Origin: Streptomyces sp. NBC_01485
Lineage (GTDB): Bacteria > Actinomycetota > Actinomycetes > Streptomycetales > Streptomycetaceae
NCBI RefSeq assembly: GCF_036227125.1
Contig: NZ_CP109435.1
Coordinates: 3,224,001 to 3,288,000 of the forward strand
Direction of reading: 5' to 3'
DNA: 64,000 bases
Shown here piece by piece: positions 45,963 to 53,375 of the stretch (the first letter of the stretch is position 1; each line of letters starts with the position of its first letter). Under the pieces are notes generated by a model. The model ran no database searches and had not been told where the DNA came from. It saw only the letters and a list, made by a program, of their open reading frames with translations. Both the position numbers and the translations under genes were made by a program.

Positions 45963-47030
45963 ATGCCTGTTTCCCGTGTGCCCGGTGTCGACCGGCGCCT
46001 CTTCCTCGCCTCTCTGCTCGGCGCCGCCGCCGGTGTCGCGGGGCTCAGCGGCTGCGCCGAGAGCAGTGCCGCCACCGGTGGCGAGGGCGCCTCGGCCGCG
46101 CCGCTCGCCGACAAGGTGCCCGCCGGCACCAGCCTGAAGATCGCCTCCTACCAGAATGTCCAGCAGTTGCAGTTCGAGCTGGCGAAACTTCCCGAGCTGC
46201 CGTTCACGGTGTCGAGTTGGGTGAACATCGGGGCGGGTCCCGACGTCATCAACGCCTTCCGCTCGAAGTCCCTCGACCTCGCCAACAACGCGGGTATTCC
46301 GCCGATCCAGGCGTATTACCAGCGTTTCGACGCGAAGATCGTCGCCATCAACGTCACGCGCAAGCCGAACTATCTCTTCGCCACCAAGCCCGGCAGCGAT
46401 ATCCGGAGCGTCGAGGACTTCCGGGGCGCGAAGCTGGCGTTCTCGCAGGGGCAGGCGCAGGGCGTCGTCCTGTTGCGGGCACTGAAGCAGGCGGGACTGG
46501 AGTACGACGACGTGACGCTGGTGCCGCTGACCAGCAACCAGTTCCTCACCGCCCTGCAGTCGGGCCAGGTGGACGTCGCCCCGCTCGCCAACCAGCAGGC
46601 CCCGGCCTATCTCAAGCAGTACGAGTCCAAGGGCGCCCGCGCCATCACCACCGACGTCGTCGACCTGCTCAACCTGCTGTGGGCGCCGGTGTCCGTACTG
46701 AACGACAAGGCGAAGGCGGCTGCGGTCGCCGCGTACATCCCGCAGTGGGCGCAGGGCCAGGTCTGGCAGTACGAGAACCCGGACGTCTGGAACGAGGAGT
46801 TCTACGTCAAGACGCAGAACCTGACCCTCGACCAGGCCAGGTCGATCACCGCTCTCGCCAACAAGCCGCTGTTCCCGCCGAGTTGGGACGAGGCGATCAA
46901 GTGGGAGCAGGAGACCGCCGACCTGCTCGCGGAGGGCGGCTTCGTGAAGAAGTTCGACGTCTCCTCCCTCTTCGACCACCGCTTCGAGGGCATCGCCGCG
47001 AAGTCCGTCGCCGCCGAGTACCGGAAGTGA
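45963..47030 (+). CDS. Aliphatic sulfonate ABC transporter substrate-binding lipoprotein (SsuA-like)
   Basis: This 355-residue protein has a twin-arginine-type signal (DRRLFLASLLGAAAGVAGLSGC) described as RRLFLAS followed by the lipobox LSGC, so it should be a lipid-anchored binding protein exported by Tat. The mature part is of the SsuA/TauA type (SLKIASYQNVQQLQFELAKL, KSLDLANNAG, VEDFRGAKLAFSQGQAQG). It delivers sulfonates to the permease encoded five bases downstream. Which sulfonate is bound cannot be told. The ATG at 45963 has TGGGGG upstream. Confidence 0.88.
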   Translation: MPVSRVPGVDRRLFLASLLGAAAGVAGLSGCAESSAATGGEGASAAPLADKVPAGTSLKIASYQNVQQLQFELAKLPELPFTVSSWVNIGAGPDVINAFRSKSLDLANNAGIPPIQAYYQRFDAKIVAINVTRKPNYLFATKPGSDIRSVEDFRGAKLAFSQGQAQGVVLLRALKQAGLEYDDVTLVPLTSNQFLTALQSGQVDVAPLANQQAPAYLKQYESKGARAITTDVVDLLNLLWAPVSVLNDKAKAAAVAAYIPQWAQGQVWQYENPDVWNEEFYVKTQNLTLDQARSITALANKPLFPPSWDEAIKWEQETADLLAEGGFVKKFDVSSLFDHRFEGIAAKSVAAEYRK

Positions 47031-47035
47031 CGGCC

Positions 47036-47899
47036 ATGACCACGAGTGCGAGCGTGACCGTGAGTGCGGCCGGCCCTGTCGCCGTCGACGACGACGTGCC
47101 CCTCGTCCGGCGTCGCCGTCGGCGCCGTGGACTCGCCCCCGGCAGGCGGCTGCCCGCCGCCCGGCTCGCCGGGCCGCTGCTCCTCGTCGCCGTGTGGGCG
47201 GTCGCCTCGGCCGCCGGACGGCTGGACACCGGGGCGGTCCCCGCGCCCTGGACGGTGCTGGAGACCGGCGTCCGCCTGTGGACCGAGGGGACGCTGTCCA
47301 CCGACGTCCTCACCTCGCTGGAGCGCGCCGCGTCCGGCTTCGCGATCGGGCTGGTCGCCGGGGTGGCGCTCGCGCTGGCGTCGGGGCTGACCCGGACCGG
47401 GGAGGCGTTGATCGACGGGACCGTGCAGCTCAACCGGGCGATCCCGACCCTCGGTCTGATCCCGCTGTTCATCCTGTGGCTGGGCATCGGCGAGACCTTC
47501 AAGGTCGCGATCATCGCCATCGTCGTCTACATCCCGATCTACCTCAACACGCATGCCGCGCTGTCCGGCATCGACCACCGGTTCGTCGAACTCGCCGAGG
47601 TGCAGGGGCTGTCCCGGCTCCAGTTCGTCCGGCAGATCGTGATCCCGGGTGCCCTGCCCGGGTTCTTCGTGGGACTCCGGCTCGGGGTGACCGGCTCCTG
47701 GCTGGGCCTGGTGGTCCTGGAGCAGATCAACGCCACCAGCGGCCTCGGCTACCTGATGTTCCAGGCCCAGAACTACGGCCAGTCGGACGTCATCCTCGTC
47801 GGCCTCCTCATCTACGGCGTCTTCGGCCTCGTCTCCGACAGCGCGGTCCGTCTCATCGAACGGAGGGTGCTGTCATGGCGCCGCACACTGAGCAACTGA
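47036..47899 (+). CDS. Sulfonate ABC transporter permease (SsuC-like)
   Basis: This 287-residue permease has six predicted helices. It carries the EAA loop typical of the SsuC/TauC family (ELAEVQGLSRLQFVRQIVIPG near residue 180) and GLRLGVTGSWLGLVVLEQI. The first 30 residues are cytoplasmic and end in RRRRRRRG. The start lies five bases after the SsuA-like stop, and the end overlaps the ATPase gene by 25 bases, so all three are coupled. Confidence 0.9.
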   Translation: MTTSASVTVSAAGPVAVDDDVPLVRRRRRRRGLAPGRRLPAARLAGPLLLVAVWAVASAAGRLDTGAVPAPWTVLETGVRLWTEGTLSTDVLTSLERAASGFAIGLVAGVALALASGLTRTGEALIDGTVQLNRAIPTLGLIPLFILWLGIGETFKVAIIAIVVYIPIYLNTHAALSGIDHRFVELAEVQGLSRLQFVRQIVIPGALPGFFVGLRLGVTGSWLGLVVLEQINATSGLGYLMFQAQNYGQSDVILVGLLIYGVFGLVSDSAVRLIERRVLSWRRTLSN

Positions 47900-48600
47900 C
47901 CCGACCGGCCGCCGCCGTCCAACTGCGCGGCCTGACACGGTCGTTCGAGGGACGTACGGTCCTCGACGGCATCGACCTCGACATTCCCGACGGGCAGTTC
48001 GTGGCGCTTCTCGGGCACAGCGGGTCGGGCAAGAGCACCCTGCTGCGGGCGGTCGCCCATCTCGATCACGAGGTCGTCGGCAGTGGTCAACTCACGGCGT
48101 CCGAACGGGTGTCGGTCGTGTTCCAGGACTCCCGGCTGTTGCCCTGGCGGCGGGTGCTGGACAACGTCCTGCTCGGGCTGGACGGCAAGGAGGCCGAGCA
48201 GAAGGGGCGGGCGGCTCTCGCCGAGGTGGGGTTGGAGGGGCGTGAGCGGGCCTGGCCCAACGAGTTGTCCGGCGGTGAGGCGCAGCGGGCCGCGCTTGCC
48301 CGGTCGCTGGTCCGTGAGCCCGAACTTCTGCTCGCCGACGAGCCGTTCGGGGCGTTGGACGCGCTCACCCGGATCAAGATGCATGTGCTGCTGCGGGAGT
48401 TGTGGGAGCGGCATCGGCCGTCGGTGCTGCTGGTCACGCATGACGTGGACGAGGCGATCGGGCTTGCCGATCGGGTTCTCGTGCTCGAACGCGGTCGGAT
48501 CGGCCTCGATCTGACCGTCGACCGGGGGCGCGCGCACGGCGAGTACCGGGCGCGGTTGCTCGCGGCGCTGGGTGTGGACGGTGACCCTCGGCTGTCGTGA
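47875..48600 (+). CDS. Sulfonate ABC transporter ATP-binding protein (SsuB-like)
   Basis: This 241-residue ATPase has Walker A GHSGSGKST, the Q-loop VVFQDSRLLPWRR, the signature ELSGGEAQRAALARS, Walker B LLLADEPFGALD and switch VTHDVDEAI. The short variant (VVFQDSRLLPW) is characteristic of SsuB-type importers. The ATG at 47875 has GGAGGG upstream and lies inside the permease gene. Confidence 0.92.
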   Translation: MAPHTEQLTRPAAAVQLRGLTRSFEGRTVLDGIDLDIPDGQFVALLGHSGSGKSTLLRAVAHLDHEVVGSGQLTASERVSVVFQDSRLLPWRRVLDNVLLGLDGKEAEQKGRAALAEVGLEGRERAWPNELSGGEAQRAALARSLVREPELLLADEPFGALDALTRIKMHVLLRELWERHRPSVLLVTHDVDEAIGLADRVLVLERGRIGLDLTVDRGRAHGEYRARLLAALGVDGDPRLS

Positions 48601-48607
48601 CCGTCCC

Positions 48608-48624
48608 TGGGGGCTGCGCCCCCA
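48608..48624 (+). terminator. Hairpin after ssuB
   Basis: TGGGGGC-TGC-GCCCCCA forms a 7-bp perfect stem eight bases past the ATPase stop. It is followed by another weaker element, CCCCCAGAGGGGGACCCCC, so read-through into the monooxygenase gene may be partial. Confidence 0.65.
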
Positions 48625-48855
48625 GACCCCGCTGTCGGCTCTGAAGGGGCCTCGTCCTCAAACTCCCCCAGAGGGGGACCCCCAACAGGCTGAATTTCCG
48701 AACCGGCGCTCGAAAGTAACCGACCGGTTGAAGGCAGACACCCCACCGGCTCTTGAAAGAACCCGAAAGAAACCGGCCGGGCTGAAAGTCAGACACCCGA
48801 CCGGGCCCAAACAGGCACCCCACCAGCCCCCCAAGTCACCCTCCAAGGACACCCC
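48625..48855. repeat. Degenerate repeat region before the monooxygenase gene
   Basis: The spacer holds several diverged copies of a CCGG-TGAAAG-CAGACACCC-ACCGG motif (near 48730, 48780 and 48810) along with GAAAGAACCCGAAAGAAACC. It splits the transporter from the monooxygenase and dioxygenase genes. It looks like a family of Streptomyces intergenic repeats rather than a gene; open frames here are short. Confidence 0.55.
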
Positions 48856-50265
48856 ATGCCCCGCAAGCTGCACCTCAACGCCTTCCTCATGAACACCGGG
48901 CACCACGAGGCCTCCTGGCGGCTTCCCGAGAGCGATCCATACGCTCACGTGGAGTTGGATCATTACGTCCACCTGGCCCGGACCGCCGAGCGCGGCACCT
49001 TCGACTCGCTCTTCCTCGCCGACGGGCCGCAGCTCTGGGGCAACGTCTCCCAGCGGCCGGGCGGCGCCCTGGAGCCGCTCACGCTGCTCACCGCCCTCGC
49101 GACGGCGACCCGGCACATCGGGCTGATCGCCACCGCGTCCACCTCCTACAACTCCCCCTACAACCTGGCCCGCAAGTTCGCCTCGCTCGACATCATCAGC
49201 GGCGGCCGGGCGGGCTGGAACATCGTCACGACGGCCGGGGCGGAGGCCGCCCGGAACTTCGGGCTGGAGGCCGAGCCCGCGCACGCGGAGCGGTACGCCC
49301 GTGCCGCCGAGTTCCTCGATGTGGCGCTGAAGCTCTGGGACAGCTGGGAGGACGACGCGATCATCGCCGACAAGGCGTCCGGGGTCTGGGGCGACGACGG
49401 CAAGATCCATCCGCCCCGGCACCAGGGGACGTACTTCAGCGTCGAGGGCGCCCTCAACGTCCCGCGTTCGCCGCAGGGTTACCCGCTGCTCGTGCAGGCC
49501 GGCTCCTCGGAGGACGGCAAGGCGTTCGCGGCCCGGTACGCGGAGGCGGTGTTCACCGCGCAGCAGACCCTCGGCGACGCGCAGGCCTTCTACGCCGACC
49601 TCAAGTCCCGTACCCGGCAGGCCGGTCGGGATCCCGAGCACCTCAAGGTGCTGCCCGGCATCGTCCCGGTGCTCGGCTCCACGGAGGCCGAGGCGCGGGC
49701 CAACGAGCAGATCCTCGAGGACCACATCGTGCACCGGCACGGGGTCGCCAACCTGGAGCGTCTGCTGCAACTGCCGTCCGGTTCACTCGAATTGGACGCC
49801 GAGCTGCCGGACGGGCTGCCCTCCGAGGACTCCATCGAGGGCGCCAAGAGCCGCTACACCCTGGTGGTGGAACTGGCCCGGCGTGAGCGGCTCACCGTGC
49901 GGCAACTGATCGGGCGGCTGGGCGGCGGGCGCGGGCACCTCACCTTCGCGGGCACGCCCGAGCAGGTCGCCGACGCGATCGAGACCTGGTTCACGCAGGG
50001 CGCCGCCGACGGCTTCAACATCATGCCCGCCGTCCTGCCCTCCGGCCTCGACGCCTTCGTCGACCACGTCGTCCCGCTCCTGCGCGCCCGTGGCCTGCTG
50101 CGCACCGAGTACGGCCCCCGCCAGACCCTCCGGGACCGCTACGGCCTCCCCCGCCCCGCCAACCAGTACGTCACCGCCGAAGAAGCCACCCCTCCCCCTG
50201 CCCCCACCGCCACCCCCACCCCCACTCCCACCCCCACCCTCGCCCCCGCCCCCGCCCTCGTCTGA
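48856..50265 (+). CDS. LLM class flavin-dependent monooxygenase (NtaA/SnaA/DszA family)
   Basis: This 469-residue protein starts at ATG 48856 (PRKLHLNAFLMNTGHHEASW). It has HYVHLARTAERGTFDSLFLADG, GGRAGWNIVTTAG and YPLLVQAGSSEDGKAFAARY, all family landmarks. These two-component enzymes use reduced FMN from a partner reductase and oxygen to cleave C-S or C-N bonds. Next to a sulfonate importer, desulfonation or sulfone cleavage is likely. No flavin reductase gene is adjacent. The last 25 residues are a Thr-Pro-Ala repeat (PTATPTPTPTPT), encoded by CCCACC repeats, and unusual for the family. Confidence 0.88.
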   Translation: MPRKLHLNAFLMNTGHHEASWRLPESDPYAHVELDHYVHLARTAERGTFDSLFLADGPQLWGNVSQRPGGALEPLTLLTALATATRHIGLIATASTSYNSPYNLARKFASLDIISGGRAGWNIVTTAGAEAARNFGLEAEPAHAERYARAAEFLDVALKLWDSWEDDAIIADKASGVWGDDGKIHPPRHQGTYFSVEGALNVPRSPQGYPLLVQAGSSEDGKAFAARYAEAVFTAQQTLGDAQAFYADLKSRTRQAGRDPEHLKVLPGIVPVLGSTEAEARANEQILEDHIVHRHGVANLERLLQLPSGSLELDAELPDGLPSEDSIEGAKSRYTLVVELARRERLTVRQLIGRLGGGRGHLTFAGTPEQVADAIETWFTQGAADGFNIMPAVLPSGLDAFVDHVVPLLRARGLLRTEYGPRQTLRDRYGLPRPANQYVTAEEATPPPAPTATPTPTPTPTLAPAPALV

Positions 50266-50278
50266 AAGGACGCCCCCC

Positions 50279-51172
50279 ATGAGCACGCTCGACATCCGCA
50301 AGGTCACCGCCCACATCGGCGCGCACGTCTTTGGCGTGGACATCTCCCAGCCCCTCGACGACAAGACCGTCGCCGCCCTCCGCGAGGCCCTCAACGTCCA
50401 CAAGGCGCTGGTCTTCGACGACGTGCGCCTCGACGACGCGGGCCAGCAGGCCTTCGCCCGGCGCTTCGGCGACCTCACCACCGCCCACCCGACGGTCGCC
50501 GCCGTCGACGGCGCCCCGAACGTGCTGCCCGTCGACAGCGAGCAGGGCAGCGCCAACCAGTGGCACACCGACGTCACGTTCGTCCTCAACCCGCCGCAGG
50601 CCAGCACCCTGCGCAGCATCACGCTCCCGCCGTACGGCGGCGAGACGCTGATCGCCAACTCGGCCGCCGCCTACCGTCAACTGCCCCAGCCGCTGCGCAC
50701 GTTGGCGGACACCCTGTGGGCCGAGCACACCAACGACCACGACTACGCGGTACCGGTGGAGGAGGTCGACGAGGTACGGGCCGCGCAGCGCGCCCGGTTC
50801 ACGTCCATCAAGTTCCGCACCGCCCACCCCGTCGTCCGCGTCCACCCGCTGACCGGTGAACGCGGCCTGTTCATCGGCGGGTTCGCTCAGCGCCTGGTGG
50901 GGCTGTCGGTCGGCGAGTCCCGCAGGATCCTCGACCTGCTCCAGTCGTACGTCGTCCGGCCGGAGAACATCCTGCGGCACCGCTGGTCGCCGAACCAGCT
51001 CGTGCTGTTCGACAACCGCATCACCCAGCACTACGCGGTCGCCAACTACGACAAGCTGCCGCGCCGCCTGCACCGGGTGACCGTCGCCGGGGACGTACCG
51101 GCCGGCGTCGAGGGCAAGGAGAGCCACTCGATCGAGGGCGACGCGGCGCACTACACCCCCGTAGCGGCCTAG
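50279..51172 (+). CDS. TauD/TfdA family 2-oxoglutarate-dependent dioxygenase
   Basis: This 297-residue enzyme starts at ATG 50279 with AAAGGA upstream, 13 bases after the monooxygenase stop. It shows the iron-binding HxD in WHTDVTF (near residue 97) and the distal His in RRLHRVTVAGD (near 265), with LPPYGGETLIANSAAAY between. It would oxidise a sulfonate such as taurine, or a sulfate ester, releasing sulfite or sulfate with 2-oxoglutarate and oxygen. Having both an FMN-type and a TauD-type enzyme in one cluster suggests a range of organosulfur substrates. Confidence 0.9.
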   Translation: MSTLDIRKVTAHIGAHVFGVDISQPLDDKTVAALREALNVHKALVFDDVRLDDAGQQAFARRFGDLTTAHPTVAAVDGAPNVLPVDSEQGSANQWHTDVTFVLNPPQASTLRSITLPPYGGETLIANSAAAYRQLPQPLRTLADTLWAEHTNDHDYAVPVEEVDEVRAAQRARFTSIKFRTAHPVVRVHPLTGERGLFIGGFAQRLVGLSVGESRRILDLLQSYVVRPENILRHRWSPNQLVLFDNRITQHYAVANYDKLPRRLHRVTVAGDVPAGVEGKESHSIEGDAAHYTPVAA

Positions 51173-51203
51173 GCACTCCTGGTAGCCGGTCCATCCACAT
51201 AGT

Positions 51204-51237
51204 GGGCAGGCCCTCCGCTCGCCCGGAGGGCCTGCCC
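51204..51237. terminator. Terminator after the dioxygenase gene
   Basis: A perfect 14-bp stem (GGGCAGGCCCTCCG and its complement) with loop CTCGCC, followed by GTTTTTGTCC at about 13 bases. It closes the sulfonate cluster and separates it from the permease. Confidence 0.9.
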
Positions 51238-51285
51238 AGAATGTGGGCGTTTTTGTCCATCTCACGCATTGGACGAGCCGCGCCC

Positions 51286-52668
51286 ATGCCCAGCACCACC
51301 AAGGCGGAGACGTCCCACGAGGACGCCGTCGCCCCTCTCACCCACGGCCTCAAGCAGCGCCACCTGTCGATGATCGCCCTCGGCGGCGTCATCGGCGCGG
51401 GTCTCTTCGTCGGTTCGGGGGCGGGAATCGCCGCCGCCGGGCCGTCGATCGTCCTCGCCTACACCGTCTCCGGTCTCCTCGTGATGCTGGTGATGCGGAT
51501 GCTGGGCGAGATGTCGGCCGCGCATCCCTCGTCGGGCTCGTTCTCGGCGCATGCCGAGCGGGCGTTCGGGCCCTGGGCGGGCTTCACCGTGGGCTGGGCC
51601 TTCTGGGTCCTGCTGTGCACGGCCGTCGGCCTGGAGGGCATCGGCGCCGCGAAGATCGTCACGGGCTGGCTGCCGGGCACGCCCGAGTGGGCCTGGGTGG
51701 CCCTGTTCATGCTCCTGTTCTGCGGGGCGAACCTGGCCGCCGTGAAGAACTTCGGCGAGTTCGAGTTCTGGTTCGCGGCCCTGAAGGTCGGTGCGATCAC
51801 CCTGTTCCTGCTGCTGGGCGTGCTGGCCGTCGTCGGCGTCCTGCCGGGCACGGACTCGCCGGGGACGTCCAACCTGGGCGACCTCCTCCCGCACGGCAGC
51901 GAGGGTCTGGTCGTCGGCCTGCTCGCCTCGGTCTTCTCGTACGGCGGCCTGGAGACGGTCACCATCGCCGCCGCCGAGTCCGAGGACCCGGTCAGGGGCG
52001 TGGCGAGCGCGGTCCGTACGGCCATGTGGCGCATCGCGCTGTTCTACATCGGCTCGATGGCGGTCATCGTCACGCTCGTGCCCTGGGACTCGGCGGCGGT
52101 CGTGGAGAAGGGCCCGTACGTCGCAGCCCTCGACCATCTCGGCATCCCGGGCGCCGGTCAGGTGATGAACGTGGTCGTGCTGGTCGCGCTGCTCAGCGCC
52201 ATGAACGCCAACATCTACGGCGCCTCGCGCATGGTGCACTCGCTGGTGGAGCGGGGTCACGCGCCGAGGACGCTGGGCCGGGTGTCGGGCGGCGCGCCCC
52301 GCGTCGCGGTGCTGGCCTCCTGCGTCTTCGGCTTCGTGTGCGTGGTGCTCAGCTACTGGCGGCCGGACGACGTCTTCCCGTGGCTGCTGAACATGATCGG
52401 CGCGGTGATCCTGGTCGCCTGGATCTTCATCGCGCTCTCCCAGTTGCGGCTGCGCCGCCGGCTGGAGCGGGAGTCGCCGGAGAAGCTGGTCGTGCGGATG
52501 TGGGCGTTCCCGGTGCTGACGTGGGTCGCGCTGGCGGGCATGGCGGCGATCCTCGTCCTGATGGCGCGGGAGCCGGGCACCCGGGTGCAGTTGTACTGGT
52601 CGGGCGGGATGACGGCGTTCCTGGCGGCCGTCGGGTACGCGTGGCAGCGCAGGCGGACCAGAGGCTGA
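51286..52668 (+). CDS. APC family amino acid permease (second copy)
   Basis: The 460-residue permease starts at ATG 51286 (PSTTKAETSHEDAVAPLTHG); the frame is open further left but only through the terminator hairpin. It shares LKQRHLSMIALGGVIGAGLF, MLGEMSAAHPSSGSFSAHAE and FGEFEFWFAALKVGAI with the paralogue at 38882-40363, and has about twelve helices. The substrate is not clear. Being next to the sulfur cluster it could carry a sulfur-containing amino acid, but a strong terminator lies between them. Confidence 0.92.
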   Translation: MPSTTKAETSHEDAVAPLTHGLKQRHLSMIALGGVIGAGLFVGSGAGIAAAGPSIVLAYTVSGLLVMLVMRMLGEMSAAHPSSGSFSAHAERAFGPWAGFTVGWAFWVLLCTAVGLEGIGAAKIVTGWLPGTPEWAWVALFMLLFCGANLAAVKNFGEFEFWFAALKVGAITLFLLLGVLAVVGVLPGTDSPGTSNLGDLLPHGSEGLVVGLLASVFSYGGLETVTIAAAESEDPVRGVASAVRTAMWRIALFYIGSMAVIVTLVPWDSAAVVEKGPYVAALDHLGIPGAGQVMNVVVLVALLSAMNANIYGASRMVHSLVERGHAPRTLGRVSGGAPRVAVLASCVFGFVCVVLSYWRPDDVFPWLLNMIGAVILVAWIFIALSQLRLRRRLERESPEKLVVRMWAFPVLTWVALAGMAAILVLMAREPGTRVQLYWSGGMTAFLAAVGYAWQRRRTRG

Positions 52669-52685
52669 CCCCGGCCCACGTGCAC

Positions 52686-52725
52686 GGAAAGGCCCTCACG
52701 CGGGAAGGACACGTGAGGGCCTTCC
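52686..52725. terminator. Terminator after the second permease
   Basis: GGAAAGGCCCTCACG and CGTGAGGGCCTTCC arms lie 18 bases past the stop codon, with a 10-base loop. Confidence 0.88.
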
Positions 52726-52868
52726 TGTCGCTATCCTGCACTTGCGACCAGCTTGCAATAAGCTGGCGAAGTCCTGCACGGACGTGTTGTGCCGGCGCCC
52801 TGAGACAGACATGAAGCGTCCTGCCTCGTGATCGTCTTCTCACCCTTCACGGCGGCGGGCGGAATGAA

Positions 52869-52907
52869 GGAGCGGCCCCGCGAGGACATGACTCGCGGGG
52901 CCGCTCC
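52869..52907. terminator. Perfect 16-bp hairpin
   Basis: GGAGCGGCCCCGCGAG and its exact complement flank the loop GACATGA. It stands between the permease terminator and the zinc-ribbon gene, with no gene just upstream of it on either strand. A second small palindrome, CCAGCTT-GCAAT-AAGCTGG, lies at 52748-52766. This suggests a lost gene or an unrecognised small transcript in 52726-52868. Confidence 0.75.
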
Positions 52908-52988
52908 CGTATGCGCGGCGGTCACCCGACACGCGCGCGGGTGGCGGAGGCTTCCCTTCGACGCGCGTTCCGGGCGACAGTGGCCCGC

Positions 52989-53243
52989 ATGGGTCTTCCG
53001 ACGAGGCGGTGCCCCAACTGCGGGGACACCGACCAGGGCTTCCGGCCGCTGCACGGCAACGAGACGGTCTTCGCCCTGACGCGGGTGGAGCGGGCCGATC
53101 TCGGCAAGTACCGGCGCTGCACCCGCGAGGGCTGCGTACGCGTGCAGTCCTACTTCAACTGGCGGTCCGGCTTCGACCTGCCGGAGGAGTTCCGGACGCC
53201 CCCGCCGCCGCCCCCGCCGCCTCCGCCGTCGTCGGACAGGTAG
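52989..53243 (+). CDS. Small zinc-ribbon protein with polyproline tail
   Basis: This 84-residue protein starts at ATG 52989. It has RRCPNCGDTD near the N-terminus and YRRCTREGCVR in the middle, so four Cys could bind zinc as a ribbon. The C-terminus is a run of ten prolines and SSDR. I do not know the family. The segment HGNETVFALTRVERADLGKY looks like a small beta domain. It lies between a hairpin and an MMPL gene and seems to be transcribed alone. Confidence 0.6.
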   Translation: MGLPTRRCPNCGDTDQGFRPLHGNETVFALTRVERADLGKYRRCTREGCVRVQSYFNWRSGFDLPEEFRTPPPPPPPPPPSSDR

Positions 53244-53302
53244 TCCGGCGAGGCCCTCGCGTAGCGGCCGACGTGCGGGGGTTTTCCCCCTCCTCCGGGT
53301 CA

Positions 53303-53312
53303 ACCGATCGGT
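53303..53312. promoter_or_regulatory. Palindrome ACCGATCGGT upstream of the MMPL gene
   Basis: A perfect 10-bp palindrome lies 63 bases before the MMPL start. MMPL exporters are often controlled by TetR repressors that bind such sites, but no TetR gene is adjacent. Confidence 0.35.
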
Positions 53313-53375
53313 GGACGCCAAGTTCCACCGGATACCCGTGTCCCTCAACTGCCCTGCTCGGCAAGGCTTTTGGGC

